64,000 nucleotides of DNA from Artocarpus heterophyllus. Taxonomy: Eukaryota; Streptophyta; Magnoliopsida; Rosales; Moraceae. A program made the translations under genes and the position numbers. The stretch lies in the NCBI GenBank assembly GCA_025403435.1, contig CM046350.1, forward strand, positions 5,243,512 to 5,307,511, read 5' to 3'. Below the pieces are notes generated by a model, which made no database searches, was not told the DNA's origin, and saw nothing but the letters and a program-made list of their open reading frames with translations. Below, piece by piece: positions 34,340 to 46,271 of the stretch (position 1 is its first letter; each line of letters opens with the position of its first letter).

Positions 34340-34985
34340 CACCGTTTTTGTGTTTTGTTTTTTTTTTTTCTCCTTTTTCCTTTTTTTAACTTTTTAAATA
34401 AAAAATATTTTTTACATTTTTTATTTTTCCCTCTCTTTCTTTTGTTTTACTTTTTTCCTCTTGGATTTCACTTGTCTACTATAATCTCTTACCTTTAAAA
34501 TGAAAATTTCCTTGACTATAATAAAAAAGTAGATGCCCCTCCATTGTATATGTTTTGGTTGTTTAAAACAAATCGTTTTGGTTTTTTTTTTTTTTTTGGT
34601 GCTTTTTTCTTTTCTTTTCTTTTGTATTTTATTAAAAAAAAATCACTCTTTTTTTTTGCTTTTCTTCCCTTTTACTTTTTTGTCTTGTCCTTTTTCATTT
34701 GTATCTTAGTAATTTTCTTTATTATTTTGTGCTCTACCTTTTTCCATTAGTTTATTTTATTAATCTTTTTTTTTTTTACTTTTTTTAATTTTTTTTGTGC
34801 TCCATTTGTTTACCCTATTCTCGTATTTGAATTTTTTTTTCTTTTTAGCTCCACTATTTTAGTCCTTTACTTTTTTCCCTCCTTTTTTAAACTCTATTTT
34901 TTATCATTATCTTTTACAAACAATGTTTATTTTTCTCTTTTTTATTTTTGATATGCTCTTTCTTTTTTTCTTTCTTTCTTTTTAA
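34340..34985. repeat. strand-asymmetric T-rich tract (~650 bp)
   Basis: The + strand is overwhelmingly T with scattered C and short phrases such as TTTTGTGCTC and TTTACTTTTTT that recur (34727-34800). No dinucleotide period dominates. The open frames in it are an artefact of TTT and TTC codons. It may come from repeated slippage of a poly(T) or from a degraded retroelement tail. Confidence 0.7.
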
Positions 34986-35457
34986 GGGCTTTACATGATT
35001 GTACTCAAAGTTTTAGATTATGGAGTTATTCATTACTCGAATTTTGTGATTAATGTATAGATTAAATAGATTATCCAATAAATTATTACAAAATAATATG
35101 TCTTTTTTAATAGAAAATAAAGTTTTAATAATTGAAAACTAAGTTGTTACAAATTTCCCCAAAGATGACTAATGATATGTTAGTAACCAAAGATAAACAA
35201 GATCAGAAAATAAAAAAGAATTGTGCCAAACAATTTTGCAGGCAAAAATAATAACAGTTACACTTAATAAGAAAAACAAATCATACAAATTGTTCTTTTA
35301 CGGCAAAATACATTAGGCCTTTTCAAAAGAACCACAATTTTGTCGGTATCAATTTACCTAAAAATAAGATAGTAATAAAGCGATGAAGAAGCCTTTACTT
35401 TTTTTGTTCCAATTTTTTTTAACGGGTTTTTCAAAATTAATTGAATGATTTAATATT

Positions 35458-35817
35458 TTAGTAGTTTCCTTTTGCCTTATACTTAAATTGCAGGGCGTTC
35501 CAAATCTCCGTTGCAAATGGAGTATTGGTGTAGAGGTTGTACAGACGATCAGACAAAGCATTGAGAATATGGCCATGCCATATGAGTTCGTCTTCTTCAT
35601 GCTTCTTCAGTTCAGCTTTCACTTCATCAGTGTGTGTGTCTGCAGGTTATGGAATTGGTGGCAGGATAGGATCGAGAACATAAAAAATAGTTCGAGCAGT
35701 CAACAGAAACTTCAATTTGTCTTGCCAACGAGTGAAATTCACCCTGTCGATTGAATCCAAACAAACCAAATCTTGATTCATCAATTTGATAGTGGCAACA
35801 GTTGTTTCAGTCTCCAT
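35458..35817 (-). pseudogene. truncated Ty1/copia gag fragment with in-frame stop
   Basis: On the - strand an ATG at 35817-35815 opens a frame that matches the N-terminal part of copia-type retrotransposon gag: a DRVNFTRWQDKLKFLL segment (family pattern: ...W...M...L...), then after a stop at 35649-35647 the segment ELIWHGHILNALSDRLYNLY, then TEIWNALQFKYKAKG. This is the UBN2/gag region that precedes the zinc knuckle. The stop in the middle and truncation after about 118 codons show it is dead. The 88-codon + strand frame over it is its antisense shadow. A probable LTR lies upstream of it (higher coordinates). Confidence 0.75.
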
Positions 35818-35918
35818 TGGAGTGACGCTTTAAGATTGATGGAAATCTAGTGTGAAGACTTGAAACACGTAATGAAATATGCTTTCCTTAACGCGTTATT
35901 TGCTCTCTCTCGATTGAG

Positions 35919-36517
35919 AATGTTTATGAGAATCATTATGTAAATCGCTTACAGGATATGACAAGCCTATGAATATGTTTCTGCACTGAGCTGCGATGAA
36001 GAAAACACTGGAAAATATGAACACGTTTTTACCAAGAAAGAAATAACTGTTAAAACAGTGAGTATAATCTCTGATCACCTATTTTAATTTATAATTAAAG
36101 GACAACCGTTGATTACACAATTTGAGAGTAACGGCCACCTGTTTAGAAAGGTTGTAACATTGCGGATTAGACAAATTCGAATTTCACATTGTTTTTGAAA
36201 GGTGATAACCTTTCAAAATGAATTTGAATTATTTTAGATTAATTAATTAAATTCAAAAATAAAATAAAAAATTATATCCAAATTTAATTAAATTAAATAA
36301 AATATTATTTTTACAGATGCCATGTGTCATACGTGCTCAAGTGCCAAGTGCGCCAAAAAGCACCTTTACAACCTCACTGTCCATGCTGCACGCGCGTGTG
36401 CGAGCCTTAAATGAGGCTTAGGTGTACAACTCATTAAACCCTTCAAAAGAATAGAGTCTTATAAAGTCCTACAAGCTTTTATAAGTTTCCTATATAGGAC
36501 TATGGGTTGTCATAACA
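35919..36517 (-). mobile_element. probable 5' LTR of the copia fragment
   Basis: In the same sense as the gag fragment, a stretch starting TGTTATGACAACCC (from 36517 downward) contains TATA-type boxes (CCTATATAGGA, ACTTATAAAAGC) and ends near a TCTCATAAACA at about 35919. Position and TATA content suit an LTR upstream of gag. No primer-binding site or target duplication was found, so the boundaries are weak. Confidence 0.35.
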
Positions 36518-38561
36518 CTTTACATTTAAACTTGAACAATTCTAACGTCTTTATATCATTTTCAATCTTAAAAAATGATCAGTAAAAAACGATCTTCGTT
36601 TCCACTCTTTACCAAGTGTATAACAAAATAATGTTTTAAAATTTAAATTAAAACTATTTGAAGTACAATAATTTAAAAAGTAGGTTTAGGTGGGATAACT
36701 ATGGTGTATTTGACTCTACAATTAATGACATGCATATTAGAAAAAAGAAACCTAATTACAAAATGCTGACATAAATTAATAATCCAAATGTGAAATTTTC
36801 ATTCATTGAGTGTACTAAATAAACAAGATGATATGATACACCCGATCTACTAAATAAGATGGTTGGAAGTTGTTACACAAAAAATTAGTGCAACAATTTC
36901 ATAAAACATATACATGCACCTATACGCTAACATGACTATGACCTTCAAAGTGCTAAGACAGATTAATACTGGCTGAGAAATATTGCAATATTCGACATCC
37001 CTTCTCTTAACCAACTCATTTAATTCACCGTATTTAAGTAAGTCGTTACGAAAATAAATTTTGTGCTTCCTAGATTAATTGAATGAGTAAATCTCGTGAC
37101 TTTCTTATCCTAGTATTACTCAATGGTTCATCTTTCTGGTGACCATGATCAACTAAATTCCGTGTACTCCAAATTTGACCTATTAATTAATCGAAATATT
37201 TAGTTGAAATTAACGGTATTTAATTAGCTCCCAATTCGGACCACGTAGCTTCATAAATTTTGGAACTTGAACAAGTCATTTTGCAATATTTGAGTTTATC
37301 CGAATGAAAATATTACGAGGACTTCTTACGTGGGAAACCTCACTGATAGGACTACTCTGAAACCATCTGATTTGGTTAAAATTATAATTATTATTAATAT
37401 TATTTTTAACAAATTTTGACAAACAAGTGGGTTTCTTTTTTAGTACCACTAAAATTATTATTAGTATTACTATTATAAAGCATTTATCATGGTAGTTAGA
37501 ACTATTAGTTAGAATTACAAATATTATAATATATAAAAATTTTATATTATAGTAATTTTTTTTATTTTTATTATAACATATAAACACTCTAACTATATTT
37601 AACTAAAAAAATTAGATAAAAGTAATTAATATTAAACAGGTTTTTTAGGATTTTTTTTTACAAATTTCGAAAAACATGTGGGTTTTTTTTTTTTCAGTAC
37701 CACCAAAACAACCGCCAATTATAACATAATATATGGTGGATAACGCTGATCTACAATAATTATTAGTTGATTTCTATGGCTGCTATTGACTTCTAAAAAG
37801 CAGATAGTGTTGTGACCTTGTCATCCACGGAATTACCGAGACCGGAAAACTTTTTCAATTCTGTGGGGGGGCATCATATTTTATGAGGCAACTTGAGCGA
37901 AGCAGCAGAGGAAGGCTGGTCGAGTTGGGCAGCTTTTTGGCTGCCAAGCTGGCGGCACCTGTGATGACTGCCATCTACTCAGCTTTAACAGATTGGCTGT
38001 TTATTTTTTTTTCCCTTTTTTAGTTATTATCTAATAGCCTTTTTCACACCGCTCGCCAACAGAAAAAAAAAAAAAAAAAAAAAAAAAAAAGACAAGAAAG
38101 AAAGAAAGGAGTTTCAGCACGCCATGAAAATTTACTGATTCTTTGCCTTTCCAATAGAACATGCAATCATGTGCCATGCCCTTCACTAAACTTTTAATGG
38201 CAACTATACGTCCAGTCACACAAGCTTATATTACCATATCAAGTACGTGTTCTCAATAAGATCATGACCATAAGCTTGAACAATGTCTAAACCGTGTTTG
38301 ACAATCAAGCAAATACTCATACTTTCAACTGTTTACGAGATAAACTTTATATATTACAATATAAAGTAAAAAAATATGGTACAATGTAAAATTCTTACAT
38401 GTTATCATACTTAAATTTTAATTTACAGTTTTAATTATATTTTCAAACGCTCTCTATTAATAAAAAGAAATAAATTAGTTGTAATTTACAATTCAAACCG
38501 TTCTTCCAAACAAATGCATGTATAGTCACTGAAAAGATTAGTGTTTTGAAAAGAGAACAGA
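36518..38561. other. intergenic sequence with MITE fragments
   Basis: MITE family A remnants lie at about 37480-37650 and 38275-38460. A GC-richer patch at 37790-37990 (around GGCAGCTTTTTGGCTGCC) stands out from its flanks but holds no family I recognise. A poly(A) run lies at 38062-38090. No gene is supported. Confidence 0.4.
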
Positions 38562-41500
38562 TGTAACGACTCTAGCTACGTGATCGTCACTTAATTACTT
38601 AACATACATCTACTTCGATTACTTTAATTTTGTGAAACATTTTTTTTATGACTATCTTTTTAAAAGTTAACTTTGCTAATAAATTTTAATTTGAAACTAT
38701 TTTTACTTTTTGTTGTAACAGAAATAGTACCATAACATAGAGGTTTAACAGTTATCCAAAACATACCTAGAACTAGAGTTATATAGTTATACATATTATC
38801 AAAAGTGTCATAATTAACAAAAACTATGTGCAGAAAATAAAGTGTGCAATATCCATTTCCCATGACTCTACTCTAATCGTCCATCGCTTCACCACCATCC
38901 ATTAAACATTACTAGCAAGTTGTTTACCTATAGTATGAATATTCTTATATGAGCTTTCGCTCAACAATTAAGAATAATAATAACTTGCAAAACATTTGAA
39001 ATAGCATATAATAACAATAAAAATGCATGTACCGATTATGCTTAGTTATGATCTTGTCTTATTATTTATCGGGCCTGAGTAGTCATACTGGTTGCTCGCG
39101 ATCAATGCGATGTTAGGGTTTACAAGATCCCAACAACACCGTGACATAATTTAATTTATCTTTTATTTTTAAATCTTAAGCCTCTTTGTAAGTCTAGACA
39201 TTGGTGCGATTCTCTTAGTTAGTTCATCCTTAGAAGTTTCACTAATCAATTTAGTGAGCATGTAATATAACATGACATAGCATACTGTGACTAGAATTTA
39301 AACATGCTTACTACTTTTAGAAAAATCATTTATTTTAAACTATCTGAACTGTAGGCTAGATTCCTACTTATCTATTTTAGTGCAAGAGGCTTCCCTATAA
39401 ATCCCAAATTCCCTTTTCTTTAATGGAAACAAATCCATACAAAACATCCATTAAGAGTATGCAAGAATACTTTATTCTATGCTATCTAGATTTTAACATA
39501 AACATTGGCATTTTAAGCACTATTCCCATTAGTATTTTTCTTCAATCAAAGGAGCATAAAAATCATTATTTCAATTACAAGGATTAATTATTTTATTAAA
39601 TCCTCATGATATTGAATTTTTCTTTTATTGCCATTAGTTCATATTAAAATTAATGACTAATTAAAAACAATTAATTGATTAATTATATATCTTCACTCAA
39701 TCTATATGACCTCAACCACCTAAATTAGATATTTCCTAAATTCATTATTCTTGAACTAAGTTATAACTAACCAAATTTTCAATTCATTTAATAGACTTGT
39801 AATTGGTTCTAAGCTCATTAAGCCCAAAAATTATCGTATGACGTCCTATTTACTGTATTGTTGAAACTACGACTCGAGCAACTTTTTAGACTAAAAATGG
39901 CATTGGATAGGACTTTAGTTTATCGGGTTTTTATAATAGGTATTTTAGTGTCGAATTGAAAACTATTAAAGTTTATCGTTAGAAAATTTTATCTACATAA
40001 CTTTAAGTTTCAGATAAAAATCACTCTATAAAAAGATACCCGAAATCAGTAGCCCACTAAATCTTAGGCTTGTATAATTTATCTAGAGCGTTGTAATTTA
40101 TTGGTTTGTTAGAAAATAGGATTCTATAGTCACATGATCTTTGTTTATAAAAGCTAGTATCGACGGGTACTTTTTCCATTAGTTTTAAAAAATTATTGTG
40201 AAATTATATGTTAAATACAGTTTTCTTTTAAAGGTTTTCTCCATAAAATTACTTTTTTGAATATATGATTTAATGATTTTTTATGCTCATTTGAAGTCCC
40301 GATTATTGTTTTTGGCCTATTCATTTTTCGGTTAAACTTTGCAACTTTACCGATTAAAAAGTCTTGACTGCTTTTATAAAACTCAATTAAAGTTTATTTT
40401 AAAGGTAGATTTTTACAAAACTTTCTTCACAAAAGTTCTTCTTTTTGTTGAAAACTATAACTTTTGTATTCGGTAAAAATTGAAACTCGGTCTCGAAGTG
40501 ACCCAAAACTTGAAATTTTTTTTCAGCCCAAAACACTGTTTTGGATAGTTTTCAAAATTGTCATAACTATGTAGCGGAGGCAGATTTTGGAAAAAAGTTT
40601 CTTCACAAAAATTGTCCGTCTCATCGAAATCTAAAACTTTTATATTTAGAGAAATATGAAATTCAAACCCAAAATGGTCTGAAAACACCAAAATAATGAC
40701 AGCATTCAAAACAATTTTTGGCAATTTTTCACAAACTGCTTTTGCGAAGTTTTGGGACTGCTTTGGTCGGTTTTGGGACTGTTTTAAGCAATTTGTAAAA
40801 ACTGCCTGGAAAGCCTATATAGAAGTAAGATTTAATTTTTGCTTAATTACTAGATTTTGTTAAAAACGTCGAAAACTAAAAATTTCATGTTTAGAAAAAT
40901 TTTTAAAAACAGACTCTAAGGCCTCCGTTTAAGTGCTCAAAGTTTGTGGAAATTTTTTCCACAAACCAAATCTTGCAAAAACATAAATCTATCATGCAAC
41001 TACTAACTTCTTATATCATAAATACATAAACTAAACTAACCAACACATAAATAATTATTACAAACCATTTCCTCACCTAATCATCAAATCACTCATAAAA
41101 TTCTAAACTTTGACATTAGTAAATTCAAGGAAAAAGTTTAGAATCCTTATCCTTAATGACAATTTCTTAGTGGTTGATCTAGTGTCACTAATTCCTCTTT
41201 TCCTCTTGTTTTAAAACTAAAAACATAAACTTAACCGTATAAAATCTAACCTTGTTCGATCTCTATATAAAGCTATCTAAGTGAAAATACTTTCTTTTTT
41301 TAGCTAAGAAATGAGAAGAAAAGTATAGGAGTTACCTTAATCAAAATACTCTAAATCCTCCTTTCTTTTTTTTCCTTCTTTTATACCTTGCCTGATCCTC
41401 TCCTTTTGCTTGCTTGGTTTAGGATCTTTGTGATGAAATTTTTAGAGGGCTTTTGCTTAGGACAAAACCTGATTTTCTTGGGCAAGAAATGGGAGAAATT

Positions 41501-42542
41501 TTTTTTGGATGAACTTGAGCTTGATTTTGTTTTGAATAGAGGTGTTTTAGGAGAAAATAGTGAAGGAAAATTTTTGGGACTTCTCTTGAGGAGGGTTTGG
41601 TTTTGAGAGTAAAAGGAGAGGAGAAAAGAGACCAAAAATGTGTTCTTGAGGTGGTTCAAGTATTTACAGACCCAACCTTAATTAACTTTCCCCACCTAAC
41701 CTAAGTTTAATTAAGTTTCTAAGTGAATTTGATAGGTTTAATTTTTGGCTTAAATCCCCTAATTTGGCTCCATATCTAGGAAGTGGTGGAGTGTGGTTTT
41801 TATCTTTTTAATTGCCCAAGTACACCCATCATGATTGTAAGCCTAATTTAAGGGATTGTGTCTCTAGGCTTTTCTTGCAATATACCTCTTAGACAGATAA
41901 ATCTTTATACTGTTAGCAATGACTAACTTAGTTAATAGGATATTTTAATATCTGATGGGTCTTTTCTCATTTTTTAAATACAGTGACCCGCTAAACACAA
42001 CATGAACCGATATCGATATAAGTTTAATCACGTACCGATTTTTGATTGTGTTGAGTCTTAAAATTTATTCTAGATTTAGTACAAATTTATACTTGACTTT
42101 TTAGTATCTAGACTCGGTAATGACATAGTTTTTGACAGTGTCACTTTCCAAGTTCGCATAGCATTTTTTATTGAAATTACTACTCGCGTAGCTCCGATTT
42201 TAAATCAATTGGCAACTAAGGATCTAATACGCGTTAGAGTGCTTCTCAGTACACTGCTAATTTCATGCTGCACTCAAAATTCTTATAATTAAATTTCTTA
42301 TTTTATTTACGGATTGAAATTTCTTTCGCCTTAAGTCGCGGTAGAATTTATAAAACAAATTATTTAATCACGAAAGTTAAATTTAACTTTCAATTTCATT
42401 ATATAATTTTTTTTGAAATATTTTTATATTAATTCTATAAATCTTTCAACCATAAAATTCATATATGATATTTTTTATAAAAAATTATTTATTTAAATAT
42501 ATAAATTATATTATTTAATTCTATAATTTTTCAGTCATAACA
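38562..42542 (-). mobile_element. probable ~4 kb solo LTR (Gypsy, Del/Tekay-like)
   Basis: On the + strand the segment begins TGTAACGACTC and ends GAGTCATAACA-like (CAGTCATAACA at 42532-42542), so the ends are TG...CA and inverted at eight of ten positions. Read on the - strand it has TGTTATGACTG at its start, AT-rich U3-like sequence, a leader-like zone at 41400-41660, and a long noncoding remainder. Very long LTRs with TGT(C/T)A(C/T)GAC ends are typical of plant Del/Tekay chromoviruses (established knowledge). The flanks ACAGA and ACGTA agree at three of five positions, a weak target duplication. No internal coding region and no second LTR are in the window. Confidence 0.45.
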
Positions 42543-43322
42543 ACGTATACCTAGTCGGGAGTCGTTGCCGTGATTGATGTGGTCCCCAGAGTGAAGTGAA
42601 AATCTTAGGAGCTGCAAAGCCCACGATGTTCATTTACATTTTCTGGGCTTTTTACAAATATGTGACTTGAATACAAATTAGAATATGGGTAATGACAGGC
42701 TCCCTCGTGTGCTCTGATACCCCAGCTTTTTAACCCATCATGGGTGATCGTGACAATTTGCAAGCTGCATTTAAAGAGAAAATGGGACAGACAACAAATC
42801 GATATCTTGTGCAAAAAATAATAAAAAGTAATGTTTATCTCAGTTAAAAAGATAGGTCTTTTACGGTGAGGACCCTAACTGGTAGTATATGTCAAATAAT
42901 TAGATAAGATCAAAATTGTTTTTTCTACCAATCTATAGCTCTCAAATCAGTACAGCTGCTTTTTCAGCGTCTTTCCAGAAATCGTGAGTACATAAAAATA
43001 ATGGATCCACAAAGAGAGTTGGCCTGCCAATTGTGATTCTTGCGTGTGTGCACTTTTATGGCAAATTCCACTACTACCTGCAATTATGCGCAAATGCTCC
43101 CACGTGGTACAGAAATTGCAGACCAAGAATTGCATTTGACATGATCAATGGATTTTCCAATTCAGGGAACTGCAATTCTACCAAAAAAATAAAAAATTGT
43201 GGTCGTTTTTCTTCTTTGTACCGCTAAGATATTTTTGTTATTTCTATTTTAAAGAGAATTTTTATTATATTACTATTTTTTATTGAGAATTTTATGATAG
43301 GATATAAGAAGATATATTTAGA
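42543..43322. other. intergenic sequence, higher complexity, no gene recognised
   Basis: The part at 42545-43190 is less AT-rich than its flanks and has short frames on both strands, none with a family I know. It may be decayed genic or retroelement sequence. Confidence 0.35.
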
Positions 43323-44260
43323 ATTATTTTTCATATTTATCTCTGTACTATGTCACTTATATGACTTTGTCCTCTGACTTTCAAATGTACCATTCAATCC
43401 TTTCGAACTTTATTCTGTAAGCAAGTATCCCTTCTATCTAGCTCTATTAGTTTTGGGATTTTTTCACAAAATATTTTTATATTTTTCCCCAAAACTATGT
43501 CACTTATATTATTTTACTTCTAGACTATCAAAATGTATTACCACGTCCCTTTTTTGTTAGCAAATAATTTCATTCCATCTAATTATGTTCGGCTAATAAA
43601 TTGATTTGTTTTTCTTCTAATTTTATAATACCTCTACGTCAAAGCAATCTATATATCCACAACTTGCATATTAATATTTTTACAATATGCCATTCAAATA
43701 CAAATACAAAGAAAATTTAAGAGGTAGTTCTTTATAAGAAATTATCATAGTGTGTTCTTTTTTGGAAAAAAAAAACCTTGAAAAACTCTATTCTTTTAAG
43801 GAATTTTGTGAGCTTTTTCTCCTTAAGCTCTTTTATATGGTTGGAATGGCCTATTTGTAAAAAATAATACTTTTTCCTTGAACTCTTTTTTCTGTAATCT
43901 ATTTTTTCCCCTTAAACTCATTTTTAGGTTTGGGTTTTTCCCTCAAAGTTAGAAGAAAAAAATGTTGACTTGTAAAGCTAAAGAAAATTGGACAGAAGGA
44001 GGTTATTTGCTAACAAAAAAAAATTGAGGGGACATAGTGACATATTTTGAAAGTCGAGGGGTACAAAATAAAATAAGTGATATAGTTTGGGTGAAAATAT
44101 AAAAAATATTTCGCAAAAAACCTTTCAAAACTAACGGAGTTGGATGAAATGAAGAAATCTGCTAATGGAACAAAAGTTACGGGAATCAAATAATACATTT
44201 TAAAAATCAAGAGTAAAAAGTAATACGATTCAAGGGGCAAATATAAAAATAATCAAGCCA
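43323..44260. mobile_element. long inverted-repeat element with ~270-bp arms (MULE-like)
   Basis: Left arm about 43323-43597, right arm about 43998-44260. Read on opposite strands both give CTATRTCACTTATATTATTTT, then ACTTTCAAAATGT, CCCTTTTTTTGTTAGCAAATAA and CCATCTAACTCCGTTAGTTTT-type sequence. The interior (43598-43997) is unrelated and noncoding. Long arms with short interior fit a nonautonomous Mutator-like element. No 9-bp target duplication was identified. Confidence 0.6.
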
Positions 44261-45225
44261 AACTTCATTTCACTACGGGAAAGGCACTGTTATAAACTGT
44301 CAAATCAGGTTGCACTTATAATTTAACAATGAAAGCATATCATTCAAGCCAAACTTAATAGAGACATGACCGTACAAAATTATGTGTACCACAAATTTCT
44401 CCTTTATTGTATTCATGGAACCCCATTCATTTTTCACTTTTCACATGATTAACATTATTGTGTTATGTGTTATTTATTTAAGGCTCTTGTTTTAGTTTTA
44501 GTACATAATAGCCACACTGTACGTCTCAATTCCCACATGTTGCATGCTGAGTTCGATTTTTATAGGCCTCGTTAGGATCTGAATTAATAAACTTTAGGGG
44601 ATTTTTTATCTTTTAAATTAGTTTGTACTTAAATTGGACGCAAAAATAAAAAATAAAAAAAAACTAAATTGGAATTACGGGTTATAATTGAACAAGAAAA
44701 TCCTTTTCAAGAACAGCAATTTACATAATAATTATTTAACATCCTGCCACTTTTTCCCAAATAAACTAACAGAGGAATTATGTGTTTTTTAATGCTCCAA
44801 AAAATCTATTCACGTACTTTAATTATGTAAATTATGTCTTATCCAGATCCCAATTCCGTTCCAAATTATTAAAATATGGAATACATGTCCCTGGAAAACT
44901 ATACATTATATAATGTTTTAAGGAGGTTCCACATACGTTTTGGTCTCCTTCACTTTGGCGGGAAAAAAACATTATTCATGCCAAATATGCTTATTATAAT
45001 TATTCATAAACAAACCTTCTTTTTTTTTTTTTTTTTTTGCCTTTTGGCTATGGACATAAACAAACTATTTATTTAAGGTGATGGGGATGGGGACGGGGCC
45101 AGGTAGCAACCCCAAGACAAAAAAGTGAAGTTTAACTGGAATATGGGTATAAGGAATAAGGATAGTCAATGTAACATAATAGAGTTCAATTTCCGGGGAA
45201 AAAAAGGTATTGATGAATAGAATAA
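44261..45225. other. intergenic sequence
   Basis: AT-rich with a T-run at 45019-45038 and a short G-rich patch at 45081-45105. No gene or intact element is seen. Confidence 0.4.
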
Positions 45226-46036
45226 GGGTCAGTTTGAGGGTTTTTCAAAAGTTGTTTTTGACTTCTAAGTTTAGAAGCAAATTGAATGATTTATCAGAAG
45301 TATTTTTTGCTCTTTAAAAATATTTCACATTAAAACATAAAATATGGCTTCTTAAAAAAAGTACTTGTAAAATAGACTTTTAAAACTTGTACTTAAATAT
45401 AACTTTTTTTTAACTTATTTAAAAAATTTAAAACCATTTTAATTCATCTAAACTCTTTTAAAAATATGGTTCCAAACACTTTATTAAACAACTACAATTT
45501 TTGCTTCTTTTTTTCTACTAACTAAAAACACAAACAAAAGTTCTGTCAAATAGACCCTAAAAACCTGTTTGAAATGACTTAAAAAAAGGCTACTTTTGAT
45601 TTATTTAGTCTAAAGCTATTTTCCACAATGTTAGAGTAGACCTTTGAAAAATGCTTTTGACTTTGTTAAGTACTTCTGGGACAAGCAAACCATTTAAATG
45701 TTTTTGGCTTCTCTCTTTCTCTTGATTAAAAACACAAACAAAAGTTGTGCTAAATAGGTCCTAAGAGTCTGTTTAAAATGGCTTAAAAAAGGCTACTTTT
45801 TTATTTACATTTTTAACATTTTATTTGAGAATAATAAATTAAAAATTTTATTCATGTGCTTGAATTACACTATTTTTATATCAATAAAAGCTTTTGGCTT
45901 ATTTAACAAAATTAATTCAAAAACACTTTAAAATCAAAAAGCAATTTTCATGCACTAATTAAAAAGTATTAGTTTATACTTCTATTCTCTTCTTTTATAA
46001 AGTTAAGCACACATTATCTCAAACAAGCCTTAAAGA
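45226..46036. repeat. nested copies of the 0.4 kb AT-rich element
   Basis: At least two heads of the family that forms the inverted pair at 11438-12278 are visible: CCTGTTTGAAATGACTTAAA (45563) and GTCTGTTTAAAATGGCTTAA (45769). The stretch 45800-46035 follows the right-hand copy closely (GAATAATAAATTAAAAATTT, ATTACACTATTTTTATATCA, CATTATCTCAAACAAGCC). Confidence 0.6.
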
Positions 46037-46230
46037 ATATATTTTCGTTCAAACAAATAACTGACATTTTGACTAATGAAATGGAATAGACTGTAGTAGT
46101 TTTGGATGAATGAGACAATGCGGACAACTTACATTATTTCTGTTTTAACTTATAAGAAGGAACAGGACTACAAGGCCTTGGTTTAGGAATCATCATCTAC
46201 TATATAGTTGATGGAATCATCATTTTCTAT

Positions 46231-46240
46231 CGTTGATAGA

Positions 46241-46270
<30 letters not shown>
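46231..46270. repeat. (ATT)n microsatellite
   Basis: About 11 ATT/TTA trinucleotides in a row. It causes the poly-isoleucine in the - strand frame over it, which is not a gene. Confidence 0.85.

Positions 46271-46271
<1 letters not shown>

Noticed and set aside
34295..34750. Phe-rich open frames in the T-rich tract
   Set aside because: Result of T-runs encoding Phe; no real protein composition.
41381..41659. Ser/Lys/Phe-rich 92-codon frame on the - strand
   Set aside because: Low-complexity composition inside the probable LTR leader; no family and no matching frame structure.
42711..42722. GCTCTGATACCC, inverse of a Met-tRNA primer-binding site
   Set aside because: It lies on the wrong side of the probable - strand LTR (38562-42542) to serve it, and no LTR-like sequence was found to its right. 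Probably chance.
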